Shown here piece after piece: positions 36,982-46,635 of a stretch of DNA of 51,453 nucleotides; position 1 is the first letter of the stretch; the number at the start of each line of letters is the position of its first letter. The stretch is from a virus. Made by a program: the position numbers and the translations under genes. The DNA lies in the IMG/VR virus record IMGVR_UViG_3300020195_000035, positions 1 to 51,453 of that record. One strand, written 5' to 3'. The notes beneath the pieces are model-generated. The model worked only from the letters and a program-made list of their open reading frames with translations. It did no database searches and was not told the origin of the DNA.

Positions 36982-39300
36982 TTAAATTAAGGTTGCCGAT
37001 GCCAGATTGCCGCGCCCAACGAACCTTCCTAGTTGATATAGCTCTACATAAACTTGCCCGCCGGGTACTATCATCCCATCCTCAGTCTGAAAGCTCTTAG
37101 TGTAATTGTAAAAAGTTGCATCTGTGACGCGCACAGTCCGCAGCAACGTACCAGCTATGGTGTTCTCATAAATCAGCACGTCATACCTCTCAAATGGCTC
37201 ATCCAGCGGATTAGCGGAACCCCCGAATATGCGCGACACATAACGGGATCGACGCTGCCAAGTGATGTAGATGTCGAAAGCACCACCCTTAGACGTGTCG
37301 CGCTGAACGGGACGGGGCCGGAAATTCTTTACGTTCTCACCATTCGGTGTGAACAAGCTGCCAACATAATCCCCGGCGTTGGCATACAGGGGCACCGCCT
37401 TGACGTAGACGGGCTGATTCAGTTCTGCGGTTTCTATTGACGTAAAAGTAAGTGTATCCCGCTCTAATAATAAAAAGCGCTCACCAATAACGTGCCCGCC
37501 TAAATCACTGACATCCATAGTGTCCCGCCGACCCCGGTAGAGATTACTAAGGCGGTACTGGTTTGTGCCGATGGAAGCCACTGTTTCAAATGCAATGATC
37601 TCATTCCCGACCAAAGCCCAATTCGTTCCCCGGTTGACTTGATCTGGTGTGGCTGATGCCAGTAAACCGTCATACAGCGTGACATCCACAAAGTTCACAG
37701 TGTCTTTAACATCCACGGATGCAGAAGGCACCGCGTTTATGGTTACACCCATAGTCGCTTCACTTGAAATCCGGGCAAGCTCATCAAAGTCCACGTTATC
37801 AGTTGATGTATAAATAACCACGCCCCTGAAGTTAGCTGTGGGGCTTGTTGCGCACGCAGCAACGTAATAACCGGGCGTGTTCACAACGTCATCCGTTAAT
37901 GACGGCATATTTAATACAAGAAAAGTGATAGCTGGTGGAACATAAGGGATGTTGCCACTCGAATTACCAGACGACGTGCCCGGCGTGGAAGAAAGGGTTT
38001 GGGATTGCTCAAGCACCCCTTTTACTTGCGTGATTAAGTTGTAGCCCTGATTCGCTTCAGTTATGCGCACGGAAAATACCTGTGTGCCGTCCGTGATGAC
38101 CAGTAAATCTCCTTCCTCAATGGAAATCCACCGGGGCGGCAACGTGAATTCTGCATAAGAGCGATAAGCATAGAGACTATAAAGTTCACGCTCTGCAATT
38201 GCTCTTGCCTGTCCGGGTGTGAGCACCATAGGCATGTTGATGGTGGCCGTGATGCGATTAACACGTTCATTTAATTTAGCGCGTTGAGAAGCCTGCTGAA
38301 AGTCGTTAGTGGTGTCGATGTAGGTCACGATCATTTCATCAGGCAGTCTGCGGGTAGGATTATCTGTCAGCGTGAGCACTTGGGGCACTTGTTGGTCAAG
38401 TTCGTGCGCCGCCATGTCAATGTACTCAACATTGGTGGAACCAGAAGATTGTCTTGGAAAGAAATGAAGTGTCCCCGCGCGTTCACGGGCTTCAATTGCA
38501 AATGCCAGCAACAAAGGCTCAAGGGCTTGGATGGTGTTCTGCGGGCCGGATAAAGAATAACCCTTCACCAGATCGAGCGCACTCAGCGCGGAATAATCAA
38601 ACGCAGGTGGGATAACGCCAAGCCTACCCACAATCGTAAGCACCGCCGATGCCAGCGTAGGCGTTACAGTCTGTTTAACTAAAAACGTGAAGTTGGGAAT
38701 GCGGTTGCCAAAGTCGGCAAGCTGAAAAGCCTTTATTTTTACATAGGCAATTCCAATATGCGCCGGAACTTCACCAACCCCTTGAATTGCCTCTATGTCA
38801 GCATCGGCGGTAGTTTGTGTACCATTGTAAATATCCAAATCTTCATAGCGCACATCAAACGCACCGTTGTCGTAAATAACCTTCCCGTCTGCCCAAATGG
38901 TTTGAATACCGCTGATTGGCCCTTCACAAACACCGATTGCCACACTGATGCTGTAGCTGAATGAAGTAACTTTTTGACTCTTGCTTACCTTTGTCTTTTT
39001 CTTTTTCTCAACCAGTGGCCCGGCCCAAATCAACGTGCCTGCAATTCTGACCCCATCCCCCACGACAAAGTTGATCGGGGAACCTTCGCTGGCAGTTTGC
39101 AACTGAAAGTCATCCAGTCGTGGGCCAGTGGTTTTCTGATTATTAAAAAGAGGAAAGAGAAAGGTCTGGTCAAGAATTCCACCGATGCTGCCACCAATAG
39201 CACCGCCAATTGCAGCCCCGGTCAATCCGAGAAAAGCGCCAGTAGGGAATAACCCACCACCGATTAAACTCCCGGCGGCAAAAAGAGCAATGGTGGCAAT
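36982..39300 (-). CDS. Tail tip hub protein (gene-transfer-agent/J-like), 772 aa
   Basis: Large tail-tip protein that forms the central hub. The Gly/Ala-rich N-terminus (LIGGGLFPTGAF ... GAAIGGAIGGSIGGI) is typical. Later come a Gly/Ile beta domain (FSYSISVAIGVCEGPISGI), a segment VKGYSLSGPQ resembling phage-tail_3 domains, and fibronectin-like beta regions. No ATG, GTG or TTG fits the conserved start: an ATT at 39298-39300 lies seven bases after a perfect AAGGAAGG, while the first TTG (39225) cuts off the conserved N-terminus. Confidence 0.75.
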   Translation of the reverse strand: MATIALFAAGSLIGGGLFPTGAFLGLTGAAIGGAIGGSIGGILDQTFLFPLFNNQKTTGPRLDDFQLQTASEGSPINFVVGDGVRIAGTLIWAGPLVEKKKKTKVSKSQKVTSFSYSISVAIGVCEGPISGIQTIWADGKVIYDNGAFDVRYEDLDIYNGTQTTADADIEAIQGVGEVPAHIGIAYVKIKAFQLADFGNRIPNFTFLVKQTVTPTLASAVLTIVGRLGVIPPAFDYSALSALDLVKGYSLSGPQNTIQALEPLLLAFAIEARERAGTLHFFPRQSSGSTNVEYIDMAAHELDQQVPQVLTLTDNPTRRLPDEMIVTYIDTTNDFQQASQRAKLNERVNRITATINMPMVLTPGQARAIAERELYSLYAYRSYAEFTLPPRWISIEEGDLLVITDGTQVFSVRITEANQGYNLITQVKGVLEQSQTLSSTPGTSSGNSSGNIPYVPPAITFLVLNMPSLTDDVVNTPGYYVAACATSPTANFRGVVIYTSTDNVDFDELARISSEATMGVTINAVPSASVDVKDTVNFVDVTLYDGLLASATPDQVNRGTNWALVGNEIIAFETVASIGTNQYRLSNLYRGRRDTMDVSDLGGHVIGERFLLLERDTLTFTSIETAELNQPVYVKAVPLYANAGDYVGSLFTPNGENVKNFRPRPVQRDTSKGGAFDIYITWQRRSRYVSRIFGGSANPLDEPFERYDVLIYENTIAGTLLRTVRVTDATFYNYTKSFQTEDGMIVPGGQVYVELYQLGRFVGRGNLASATLI

Positions 39301-39314
39301 GACAACACCTTCCT

Positions 39315-39767
39315 TTATGAAACTTTGAACGCAGGATCAAAGTCTACACAAGGCACTCGCCAAATCGAATGGAGCCGCCTTTTGAATGCCCCACTAAAGC
39401 TGTGCTCAACTACCCGGCCAAGCTCTCTGTACGCATGGATCAAGCCCCTATCTGTCAATAGCCCCAAGTGTACGGGTATTTTATTTTTACCCCCGGCATG
39501 AAGAATTGCTATATCCGCAGGAGCAGCATCATCAGGATCAACCTGCGCCGCGAAAGAACTTATGGCGGGGGTAATAGCATCTGTGTGGGCGTTTGGTGCA
39601 TAAACTTCAGGGGATTTTAATTCCACACCATTTGATGAAAAGGATAAAAGGATGACTCCAACACAGTCAATGCCACTTCTTACGTCTCGCCCCAAGTGCG
39701 CAAACTTCACACCGACAAGTGATCTTGCCGCAGCGACAACCAAACGATTGTTGATCTTTGCTTCCAT
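39315..39767 (-). CDS. NlpC/P60-like tail peptidase, 150 aa
   Basis: Tail-associated cell-wall peptidase. The catalytic cysteine is in GIDCVGVIL (about residue 35) and the histidine in IPVHLGLL (about residue 98), with a following IHAYRELGRVVEH strand. These are NlpC/P60-type positions. It sits in the usual slot between the DUF2163 and hub genes and likely opens peptidoglycan during DNA entry. It should not be mistaken for the lytic endolysin. The ATG overlaps the preceding stop. Confidence 0.8.
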   Translation of the reverse strand: MEAKINNRLVVAAARSLVGVKFAHLGRDVRSGIDCVGVILLSFSSNGVELKSPEVYAPNAHTDAITPAISSFAAQVDPDDAAPADIAILHAGGKNKIPVHLGLLTDRGLIHAYRELGRVVEHSFSGAFKRRLHSIWRVPCVDFDPAFKVS

Positions 39768-40618
39768 CACTCTTTGCCATCGGGCGTTCTATATTGCACG
39801 TCTGATCCCGGAACGTAAGGAAATCCGCCGAAGCGCACACCGTTACTGAACTTGGTTTTGCAAGTGGTGAATAGCTTATCGCACCCCGCCACAATTACGA
39901 AAGTATCACCAATTACAATGTCAAAGGGTAGCGCGAGCCACAGCGACACATCACCACTGGCATTAAGGTACGTTTTAACATCAGCCACAAGATTCAAATT
40001 AGCCCCGCCCGTCCACGTCAATTTACCATAATTGAAGTAGCCATCAGCGTTCGCCAAGCCGCTTTGAAAGCGCGTGCGCGATGTAGTTACGGCAGTGACC
40101 GCGCCAGTGAAAGTGAAAGATGCCAAATTTTTTCCGCACTGCGCATCACCCAAAACGAAGCGGCAGTCCCGCGTATAGTACGAGCCAATTTCCTTCTCCA
40201 ACCACGTCGTAATGCCCGCCAGCGTTCCCTGCCATTCCTCAACGCTAAAGGTGACTTCATCAATCCAGTAGGTGTTGGTATAGAACGCCCCCAACGCCAA
40301 ATCATCCCAAGCCACCAGCAGTTCTTCCACTTTGGCGTCACGGTATCGACCTGCGCGTAGATCATCATTGGTTATTGAATCCGAAGTAATGACCCCAAGC
40401 GCATCACGGTTACGCGAGCGCATACCACTTTGCTTTTGCGCTGCGGACGCATTAAATCCAACGCCGGGATAGTAAATGTTGCTGCTAAACAAAATCTCCT
40501 GATCGTGATCCGTGAAGCGCAGAATAACCCCATCCGTGCGCGTGATGACGTAAAGCGTGCATAAACACAACGCCCCACTATCCAGCACTGCTTTTTGTGC
40601 GATGGTAAGTGTTATCAT
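39767..40618 (-). CDS. DUF2163 tail-tip protein, 283 aa
   Basis: The C-terminal block AGCDKLFTTCKTKFSNGVRF with GGFPYVPG is characteristic of DUF2163/BR0599-type phage and gene-transfer-agent tail proteins; Cys pairs may bind metal. Residues 80-100 read SITNDDLRAGRYRDAKVE, also typical. The start ATG overlaps the upstream stop (ATGA). Acts with DUF2460, NlpC and hub proteins in the tail tip. Confidence 0.85.
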   Translation of the reverse strand: MITLTIAQKAVLDSGALCLCTLYVITRTDGVILRFTDHDQEILFSSNIYYPGVGFNASAAQKQSGMRSRNRDALGVITSDSITNDDLRAGRYRDAKVEELLVAWDDLALGAFYTNTYWIDEVTFSVEEWQGTLAGITTWLEKEIGSYYTRDCRFVLGDAQCGKNLASFTFTGAVTAVTTSRTRFQSGLANADGYFNYGKLTWTGGANLNLVADVKTYLNASGDVSLWLALPFDIVIGDTFVIVAGCDKLFTTCKTKFSNGVRFGGFPYVPGSDVQYRTPDGKE

Positions 40619-42438
40619 ATTCCATCTGTCCAGTCTGACTTCCACACCGACACATTGCCCGACCCTGATGGCGCATAATGATAGCTAAGTGTATCCGGGC
40701 TTCCCCCACCATAGGTTATGATCTCAGTTCCCCCACCAGTAAGAACCGTCCAATCGCCCGTATCGAAAATAACAAAGTCATTACCCGTACCCATCCAGTT
40801 TTTAATGAAAAGCTGGATGCGCAGGCAGTCAAACACAAAGGGGCTGAGTTGCTTTATAAGCCTCATGTGAACCCGATACAATTTAGGCTCAGAGGCTACT
40901 AATGCTCCGGCGGTAATCACTGATCCCATGTCATCGGTACTGTTGATCTTTCTTCGCGCAACGTGCCATTCCAGATTGTACTCCGTGGCATTAACCAAGC
41001 CGTACCCGGTGGGTGTTACAGCACCAATAACCGGCCCCTTCATTTGGGTTACTTGCTGCATTTCTTCACTCGCAAGCATGTGCGCGCTCGCGTACATGAC
41101 TCGCGTATCCGCTCCTTTTGGTCGCGAGAAGTAGAGATTTATCGGGTCGCCCCAAACAATAGAAGTGCCCCCTGCGCCGCCCCCACTGGGTTTCGCGGAA
41201 TCAATTCCTTGTGACATCAACACAGAACCCGGCAAACCTTGAGAGGGGGGCTTCACAACGGGTGAAATCTCCGGTTGACCCGAACCGTGTTCTAAACACG
41301 CTGTATTATGAACGCGCTGGCAAGACGAGTGGATTTCTGACCACGGAGAATTGTTATCACTGAATCCCCCAAATACTGGAACTTCGATGGAAGCATTAGA
41401 AAAGAAGATATGGAAGATTCCCCCAACCTTACAATCAATGTTGTCCGCAAGTGTTCTAGGCGTCCACCGCCACATCACTTCGTAATATCTGCCGGGAATG
41501 TTTAATAGAGTGGTCTTATCTACCCAATTGTAAAAAACACCCGTGCCCTTCGTTACCCCCGCAACCAGTTCTGCGGCAGTCAGCGTGTAATCCAGTCCGG
41601 TTAGGTCGTTCAAATTCGATTCAAGTACAAACCAATTGTTTCCTTCATTAAACTGATAACCGGGGCCGGGCAATCCAGTGACGTAAAACACAGCGGGCAA
41701 AGCCGTGTTGATGGGGGTTCTTTCACAAGCCTCTCCAACTTCGCCCGGTGTCGGTGGGGGCACTTCAGGATTACCGGGCGTTGTATCCAACACAGCCGTT
41801 GAATCCACGCGAATTTCAATCAGCGAAATATCCGGCGTCTGATTCTTATTGAAGGCTTCAATGGTCAGTGAAAGAATATCCACGGCATCATCAAAACGTA
41901 CCGGCACGTCGAACTCACAGCCGCATGAAATGACATCACTAGGGGCCACCGCAGCCGCAAAAGTTATGCGCCCGGTAGCGTAATTCACAGTAAACCCACT
42001 AAGCACTTGCACATTGTTCTTACCAAGCACCAGCGTACCGACCACGGGCTTATTGATCTTGCGTGTAAAAGTCAGTGCGCCGAACGTGTACGTTTTGGCG
42101 ATCTGAAAGATAGTGAATGTTCCATCAGTGGGCTGACACACCACGTCAGAGATTGTTGGAACGCTGCGGCTATCAGCAGCCGTCGTGAAGTCCATCCAAT
42201 CTTTGAAACGAAATCCTCGCGCCGGGCCTTTTCGACCGATGTAGAATTCAATCAGCGTATCGAGTTGCGTGGATGTTTTGAGAACGGGGGCAAGATTGTA
42301 CTTATGCAGCGGGGCGCGCCAGCGCACAATTCTACGCTCCTGTCCGCCATGCAGGCGCACCACCGTATTGTTGAAGGATGGCCCGCCCCTTGAGCCAAAC
42401 GTCAAACGCTCTGGTAAACGGACTTCATCAAAATCCAT
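40615..42438 (-). CDS. DUF2460 tail protein with large C-terminal extension, 607 aa
   Basis: The first 205 residues form a DUF2460 domain (RWRAPLHKYNL; GPARGFRFKDWMDF; GTLVLGKNNVQV; FDVPVRFDDAVDIL). After a Pro-rich linker (NPEVPPPTPGEVG) follow about 370 residues not found in ordinary DUF2460 proteins, beta-rich and Trp/Asn rich, possibly a carbohydrate- or receptor-binding module. It lies next to a second, short DUF2460 gene, so tandem duplication followed by domain gain is likely. Confidence 0.75.
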   Translation of the reverse strand: MDFDEVRLPERLTFGSRGGPSFNNTVVRLHGGQERRIVRWRAPLHKYNLAPVLKTSTQLDTLIEFYIGRKGPARGFRFKDWMDFTTAADSRSVPTISDVVCQPTDGTFTIFQIAKTYTFGALTFTRKINKPVVGTLVLGKNNVQVLSGFTVNYATGRITFAAAVAPSDVISCGCEFDVPVRFDDAVDILSLTIEAFNKNQTPDISLIEIRVDSTAVLDTTPGNPEVPPPTPGEVGEACERTPINTALPAVFYVTGLPGPGYQFNEGNNWFVLESNLNDLTGLDYTLTAAELVAGVTKGTGVFYNWVDKTTLLNIPGRYYEVMWRWTPRTLADNIDCKVGGIFHIFFSNASIEVPVFGGFSDNNSPWSEIHSSCQRVHNTACLEHGSGQPEISPVVKPPSQGLPGSVLMSQGIDSAKPSGGGAGGTSIVWGDPINLYFSRPKGADTRVMYASAHMLASEEMQQVTQMKGPVIGAVTPTGYGLVNATEYNLEWHVARRKINSTDDMGSVITAGALVASEPKLYRVHMRLIKQLSPFVFDCLRIQLFIKNWMGTGNDFVIFDTGDWTVLTGGGTEIITYGGGSPDTLSYHYAPSGSGNVSVWKSDWTDGI

Positions 42439-42439
42439 T

Positions 42440-43060
42440 TTAAGTCAGCCTCAATTCAATAAGTTCCAAACTCTCAATGGAAGCGTTTTCATGGTCGTCA
42501 ATCGAAACGATAAGCTGTTCACCATTAAAGCGGACAGGGGTGTGGAATAAAAACCCCGCCTTGTATGCGCCTGTTGGGGTGTACCCCGTCAAAACGCCCG
42601 TCTCATAGTTCACCGTTACTGATCCCGTGACATTCACACCCACATCTGAAATAAGCACTGTTCCAAGAATCGGTTTATAGATGGGCTTAACAACAACGGT
42701 GCCCGCAATGTCGTAGGTTTTCGCCAAGCGATAAACACCACCCGTCAGCAGGATGGTCTGATCCAACATGGTCGGCGTGCCACGATGATTAGCCGCCGAT
42801 GAAAAATCCAGCTTGTCTTTAAGCCTAAATCCTTTAGCACTGCCGTAGTGGTTGTAATAAAAGGCGCGAATCTGATCCATTTCCGTGAACGACCGATTCT
42901 GGTAATTCACCGTGTACCGATTTAATGGAGCAGCCCACCGCGCCTTAGGGTGTGTCCAGCCACTATCCAGCGAAAACATGCGGGTAGAATACCCACGCCC
43001 ATGCTCGGTCTGATAGCCGTAACCGTGCGGCAGAATTTCTTCACTGAAGTCGTCCATCAT
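42440..43060 (-). CDS. DUF2460 tail-tip protein, 206 aa
   Basis: Complete DUF2460 domain of normal length: ARWAAPLNRYTVNYQNRS, GSAKGFRLKDKLDF, GTVLISDVGVNVTGS, FHTPVRFNGE and a closing IESLELIELRL strand. It is a paralogue of the N-terminal part of the next gene. It sits between tape measure and DUF2163 genes, the usual order of the distal tail. The start follows AAAGGTAA. Confidence 0.85.
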   Translation of the reverse strand: MMDDFSEEILPHGYGYQTEHGRGYSTRMFSLDSGWTHPKARWAAPLNRYTVNYQNRSFTEMDQIRAFYYNHYGSAKGFRLKDKLDFSSAANHRGTPTMLDQTILLTGGVYRLAKTYDIAGTVVVKPIYKPILGTVLISDVGVNVTGSVTVNYETGVLTGYTPTGAYKAGFLFHTPVRFNGEQLIVSIDDHENASIESLELIELRLT

Positions 43061-45805
43061 TTACCTTTTGCGCACTGCGCGAGAAAGGTCGCCCGTGATC
43101 TGGCTCTTGCTTCGGCGGAAGCTGTCCGCGTCTTTGGTGTAGACGTTCATTACCACATTGTTAGAACTACCGCCGTTCATCTCAACCCCCAACCGTCCGT
43201 TTGCGCCGCGTTTTAAGGGCATGATTGCTTCGGGGCCACGTTCACCCATAACGCCTATTGGAAAGGCTGTGCTGCGGCTGAACACGCCCCCGTTGGCAAA
43301 CGGTACAGCGGGCCTGAGATTGATTGCATTGTCTATTACAGCTTGTCCCGCTGCAAAGCCCACATTGGGCGAGCGGTAACTGCCGGTTGGAGCGCTTCCC
43401 CCAAACAAACCTACGCCAAAGCGACTCAAAAATCCGAATATGCCGGTGGACACGGCACTTGCGACGGGCTGTGCTACAGCCTGTTGGAACACCATCTTCA
43501 GCACAGCCTTGATGAACTCACCAATGGCTTCGGTGGCGGACTTGGCGGAGAAGATGATGTCGGTGAAGGCATCCGAAAAGGCATCCCCAACTCTGAAAGC
43601 AATTTCTTCCAATTTTTTCAACTGATTTAACTTGTCTAATGATGCAGCGTATTCATCTGTCAACTGAGTTACCTTTATCAGATCATCCCCATACGCTTCA
43701 AGCGCATCATCTTGAAAGCTGTATAATTCCAGTGTGCGCTCTTGAGCTTCCCGCGACTTACCCGCAAGCTGAATTTCCGTGCGTAGATTTTGTAATCTGC
43801 GCTCTATGTTGTTGATACTGCTGTCCTCGTTTTTTGGCCTCACCAGTTTGGACAAATCAGGCGCAAGTGCGGCACGTTCTTGTTCTTCTTTTGAGGCTTG
43901 CTGAAGCTCGTCCACCATTTTTACGAACATTGGCCCCCCCACCGCGTTCGCCATCACACCCCTTAGCCCACGGGGTTTATCCAATTCTTTGATAAAGGCA
44001 GCATACTCAGCAGAAACCACGGCGCTTAATTCCCCAAATTGCTCCTTCACCAGCTTCAGTACATCTGGGAAGTTTCCAGAAAATTGTGCTTTGACACTTT
44101 CCCAATATGACTTTCCTGTTAAGTGGTTTTCCAAACCGTGTTTGGTAGCCTTTCCTGCAAATTCAACTGCTATATTCCCCATCGTAGTTGCCAGCACACT
44201 CAGATTTAAGGCGCGCTCTTCTAAGAATTTGTTGCCTGCATCATCCAAACTTTTTCCTAAGGCTAGATAAGGATCACCCGTGGCCCCTGCGCCCAAACCA
44301 ATAGTTGCAGCTTTTGCAAGGGTTGCAAGATTAGAGTTTAGTCCGGTGTTATACGCGATTAGCGCATCAAGCACTCCTAATGGAGCACTTAAAGTTTCAA
44401 GCCCCTTTCTAACAATGCTTTTCATATTTTCCCAAAGAGATTCCCATATAAAAATAATTCCAGCTTTCGCTGCCGCAAACGCGAACTTAATGGTGCTAAG
44501 CATTGTCTGAAACGCGGAAACCATAAGCGCCCCGGCCTGCTGAACGATCTTAAACTCGTCATATAGGTATGATCCAAGCGTAAATCCGAGAACTGCTGCC
44601 GAAAGTATGGCTAACACAGCAATCAAGGGATAAAACGCAACCACAGCCCCTTTAATAGCTGCGGGCAACCCAAGAATGATTGTTTTGAAATTCAGCAGAT
44701 ATTTAGCGCCAGTATTAAGCACTCCCGCAAAAGCAATGAACCTTACTGTCGTCGAAAGCAAAGCCCCACCAATGCCTAAAAGAAAGGTAGCTACTTTAAT
44801 GGCAATGATGATCTTGAGGAATGTGCCGACAATCTGAAGAATAGGCGCGAGTCTTTCAAACAAGCGCTTTGATGCTTCCAAGCGCGGCGGAAGTCCCGCG
44901 AGCAAGCGGATCAAGTCAGTTAAAACCAAGCGTACCGGAACAATTCCCGAATAAAACTTGTTAAGAGCGCCCTTCAAGTCGAAAGCCTTTGCAGCTTCCG
45001 TGCCAATATCGCGCAACGCAAAGGTTATTTGTTCCACCACTTTGTTAAACGTACCCCGCAAACTTTCCTGCATAATTTTGGCAAGGTTTTTGAATTTAGG
45101 ATCGTTGTTAATTCCCGCTATGATAACCTTCATTGCCTCGCCGCCATCAAGTCGCCCGCGCTCTATTAACTTAAATAGCTCACCAAAGGTGCCCCCTACG
45201 GCGTCTCTAAGATAACCAAAAGAGTTGACGCCGTTCTCGGCAAGAATACGCATGTCCTGTGTAGCCACACGCCCCTTTAGCGACATCTGTGAAAGTTGGA
45301 CAATTATGCGCTCCATGTTTTGCTCAGTACCCCCCATAGCCGCAACTATGTTGGACAGTGCTTTCATGGTAGGTAGGACAGTCTCAGTCTTAAAACCAAG
45401 TGCAAGCATGTTTTTGGCAACTTCGGTTAGCCCTCTGAATTGTAGCGGCGTGTTAATCGCCAAATCCTGCAATTCCATCAACATCTGATTGGCGCGATCT
45501 ACATTCCCAACCAGTGTTTGAATGGCGACGGTTTGCTGCTCAAACTCAGCGGCCAATTTCAAACTTGCTAATGCCGTGCCTAAAAGGGTGACTGCCCCCG
45601 CCGTCTGTGCGACTAGCCCAAATAGGCCGCGATAGGCTTGACTGGCCCCATTCACCAGCGCCGTGTTTGAAAAAAAACTACGATTAAGGCGACCAACCCC
45701 GCCCGCTGCATTAACAGACGCGCCAGAAAGTTGCTGAAGCAATCGATTGACAGTGCCAAGATTACCGGAGTTGACGACGATGTTTAGTACGGCAAGATCA
45801 GCCAT
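43061..45805 (-). CDS. Tape measure protein, 914 aa
   Basis: Sets tail length and ends up in the tail tube lumen. The N-terminal 230 residues match the tape-measure domain (TPLQFRGLTEVAKNMLALGF; GRVATQDMRILAENGVNSFG). The middle carries several hydrophobic helices (near residues 330-430) and coiled coil. The C-terminus ends with the lambda-like module FANGGVFSRSTAFPIGVMGE then PEAIMPLKRG. By the usual rule of about 1.5 angstrom per residue, the tail would be about 135-140 nm. AAGGAG precedes the ATG. Confidence 0.9.
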   Translation of the reverse strand: MADLAVLNIVVNSGNLGTVNRLLQQLSGASVNAAGGVGRLNRSFFSNTALVNGASQAYRGLFGLVAQTAGAVTLLGTALASLKLAAEFEQQTVAIQTLVGNVDRANQMLMELQDLAINTPLQFRGLTEVAKNMLALGFKTETVLPTMKALSNIVAAMGGTEQNMERIIVQLSQMSLKGRVATQDMRILAENGVNSFGYLRDAVGGTFGELFKLIERGRLDGGEAMKVIIAGINNDPKFKNLAKIMQESLRGTFNKVVEQITFALRDIGTEAAKAFDLKGALNKFYSGIVPVRLVLTDLIRLLAGLPPRLEASKRLFERLAPILQIVGTFLKIIIAIKVATFLLGIGGALLSTTVRFIAFAGVLNTGAKYLLNFKTIILGLPAAIKGAVVAFYPLIAVLAILSAAVLGFTLGSYLYDEFKIVQQAGALMVSAFQTMLSTIKFAFAAAKAGIIFIWESLWENMKSIVRKGLETLSAPLGVLDALIAYNTGLNSNLATLAKAATIGLGAGATGDPYLALGKSLDDAGNKFLEERALNLSVLATTMGNIAVEFAGKATKHGLENHLTGKSYWESVKAQFSGNFPDVLKLVKEQFGELSAVVSAEYAAFIKELDKPRGLRGVMANAVGGPMFVKMVDELQQASKEEQERAALAPDLSKLVRPKNEDSSINNIERRLQNLRTEIQLAGKSREAQERTLELYSFQDDALEAYGDDLIKVTQLTDEYAASLDKLNQLKKLEEIAFRVGDAFSDAFTDIIFSAKSATEAIGEFIKAVLKMVFQQAVAQPVASAVSTGIFGFLSRFGVGLFGGSAPTGSYRSPNVGFAAGQAVIDNAINLRPAVPFANGGVFSRSTAFPIGVMGERGPEAIMPLKRGANGRLGVEMNGGSSNNVVMNVYTKDADSFRRSKSQITGDLSRAVRKR

Positions 45806-45817
45806 TGAATAAACTCC

Positions 45818-46186
45818 TTAGTTGGAAGTTTCCTTTGTTTTGGCGGTCGTTGCAAGCATAACCATATCAAGCTGTTTTAGCGTGTTGATTTCCCACGGCT
45901 CAAAATCCACACCCATCAGCGCAGAATAGGCGAGAATTTCATTGTATAGAATGGGAAGTGGGCCTAGCCCGTACTGGCGGGTTTGATTCAATTGAAGGAA
46001 GGCTTCCCAAAGGTACAGCAACACAAAGGGAATTTCAGCGTCAGAAAGTTCAGCAGCTTGCGCAACTTTTTGCCAGCCCTTAGACCGTGAGGCTTGCCGC
46101 AGATGGGCTTCTAATGCCACGCCCTTCTCATCTGTTTTGTCCAGCTTGAATCGATCTTCAGCGGCGGCTAAAAGCTGCGCTATCAG
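45818..46186 (-). CDS. Frameshift extension of tail assembly chaperone (GT-like)
   Basis: A 122-codon frame with no start of its own worth trusting; a GTG at 46120 has no ribosome site, and strong coding signal runs upstream of it to the slippery site. A -1 slip at GGGAAAC (46186-46192) joins it to the upstream gene, making a 257-residue fusion. Lambda G/GT and many siphophages use the same device before the tape measure gene. Helical, as expected for the T part. Confidence 0.8.
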   Translation of the reverse strand: MIAQLLAAAEDRFKLDKTDEKGVALEAHLRQASRSKGWQKVAQAAELSDAEIPFVLLYLWEAFLQLNQTRQYGLGPLPILYNEILAYSALMGVDFEPWEINTLKQLDMVMLATTAKTKETSN

Positions 46187-46590
46187 TTTCCCAAGAAGTT
46201 GCTTCGGTCGTTAAGAAACTCGTCCACTTGTAGGCAGAGCCAGCCACACGCATCGTACAGCCTTCTGATGTCATCGGGGCTATCAACGGAGTGTCCTTCA
46301 AACTCGACGTTCTCAAGCTCAACCGTAGCCGCTACGCGAAGGGCAGCAGCACTCTCAACCAAGCCTTCCACGTCTGCCCCACCGCTTCCCCGGCGTCCCC
46401 CAAGCACGCTCTTGAGGCTTTTGGTTTGTGCATCTTTTTGCGACTTGAGGGATTCTCTGGATTCGGGGTTACGCAGCAGGATTCGCACAGTACCACGGGA
46501 ATCGTCGATGGGCTTTCCGGTTGAGGGGTTGATGACGGTAAGCCACTCGGCCTCTTTGATGTTTTTGTTGATGTTGGAAAAGTCGGGCAT
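46183..46590 (-). CDS. Tail assembly chaperone (G-like), 135 aa
   Basis: Position between tail tube and tape measure genes and the frameshift at its 3' end identify it as the short chaperone product. The slippery heptamer G-GGA-AAC lies in the zero frame directly before the TGA stop. The sequence itself is hydrophilic with a central VEGLVESAAALRVAATVE helix. GGAG precedes the ATG. It binds the tape measure protein during tail assembly in related phages. Confidence 0.8.
   Translation of the reverse strand: MPDFSNINKNIKEAEWLTVINPSTGKPIDDSRGTVRILLRNPESRESLKSQKDAQTKSLKSVLGGRRGSGGADVEGLVESAAALRVAATVELENVEFEGHSVDSPDDIRRLYDACGWLCLQVDEFLNDRSNFLGN
46186..46192 (-). promoter_or_regulatory. Programmed -1 frameshift site GGGAAAC
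   Basis: A perfect X-XXY-YYZ heptamer on the minus strand, read G GGA AAC in the zero frame with TGA next. Lambda uses GGGAAAG at the same place. Confidence 0.85.
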
Positions 46591-46635
46591 GGGAATCTTT
46601 GCTCCTGAGTTCGGGCCACAAGGTTGCGCAGCAAA

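Noticed and set aside
39315-39767. Lytic endolysin
   Set aside because: NlpC/P60-like enzyme in the tail-tip cluster between DUF2163 and hub genes; this is the tail peptidase slot.
45818-46120. Independent 100-aa gene starting at a GTG
   Set aside because: No ribosome site, and coding continues upstream in frame to the slippery heptamer; it is the frameshift product.
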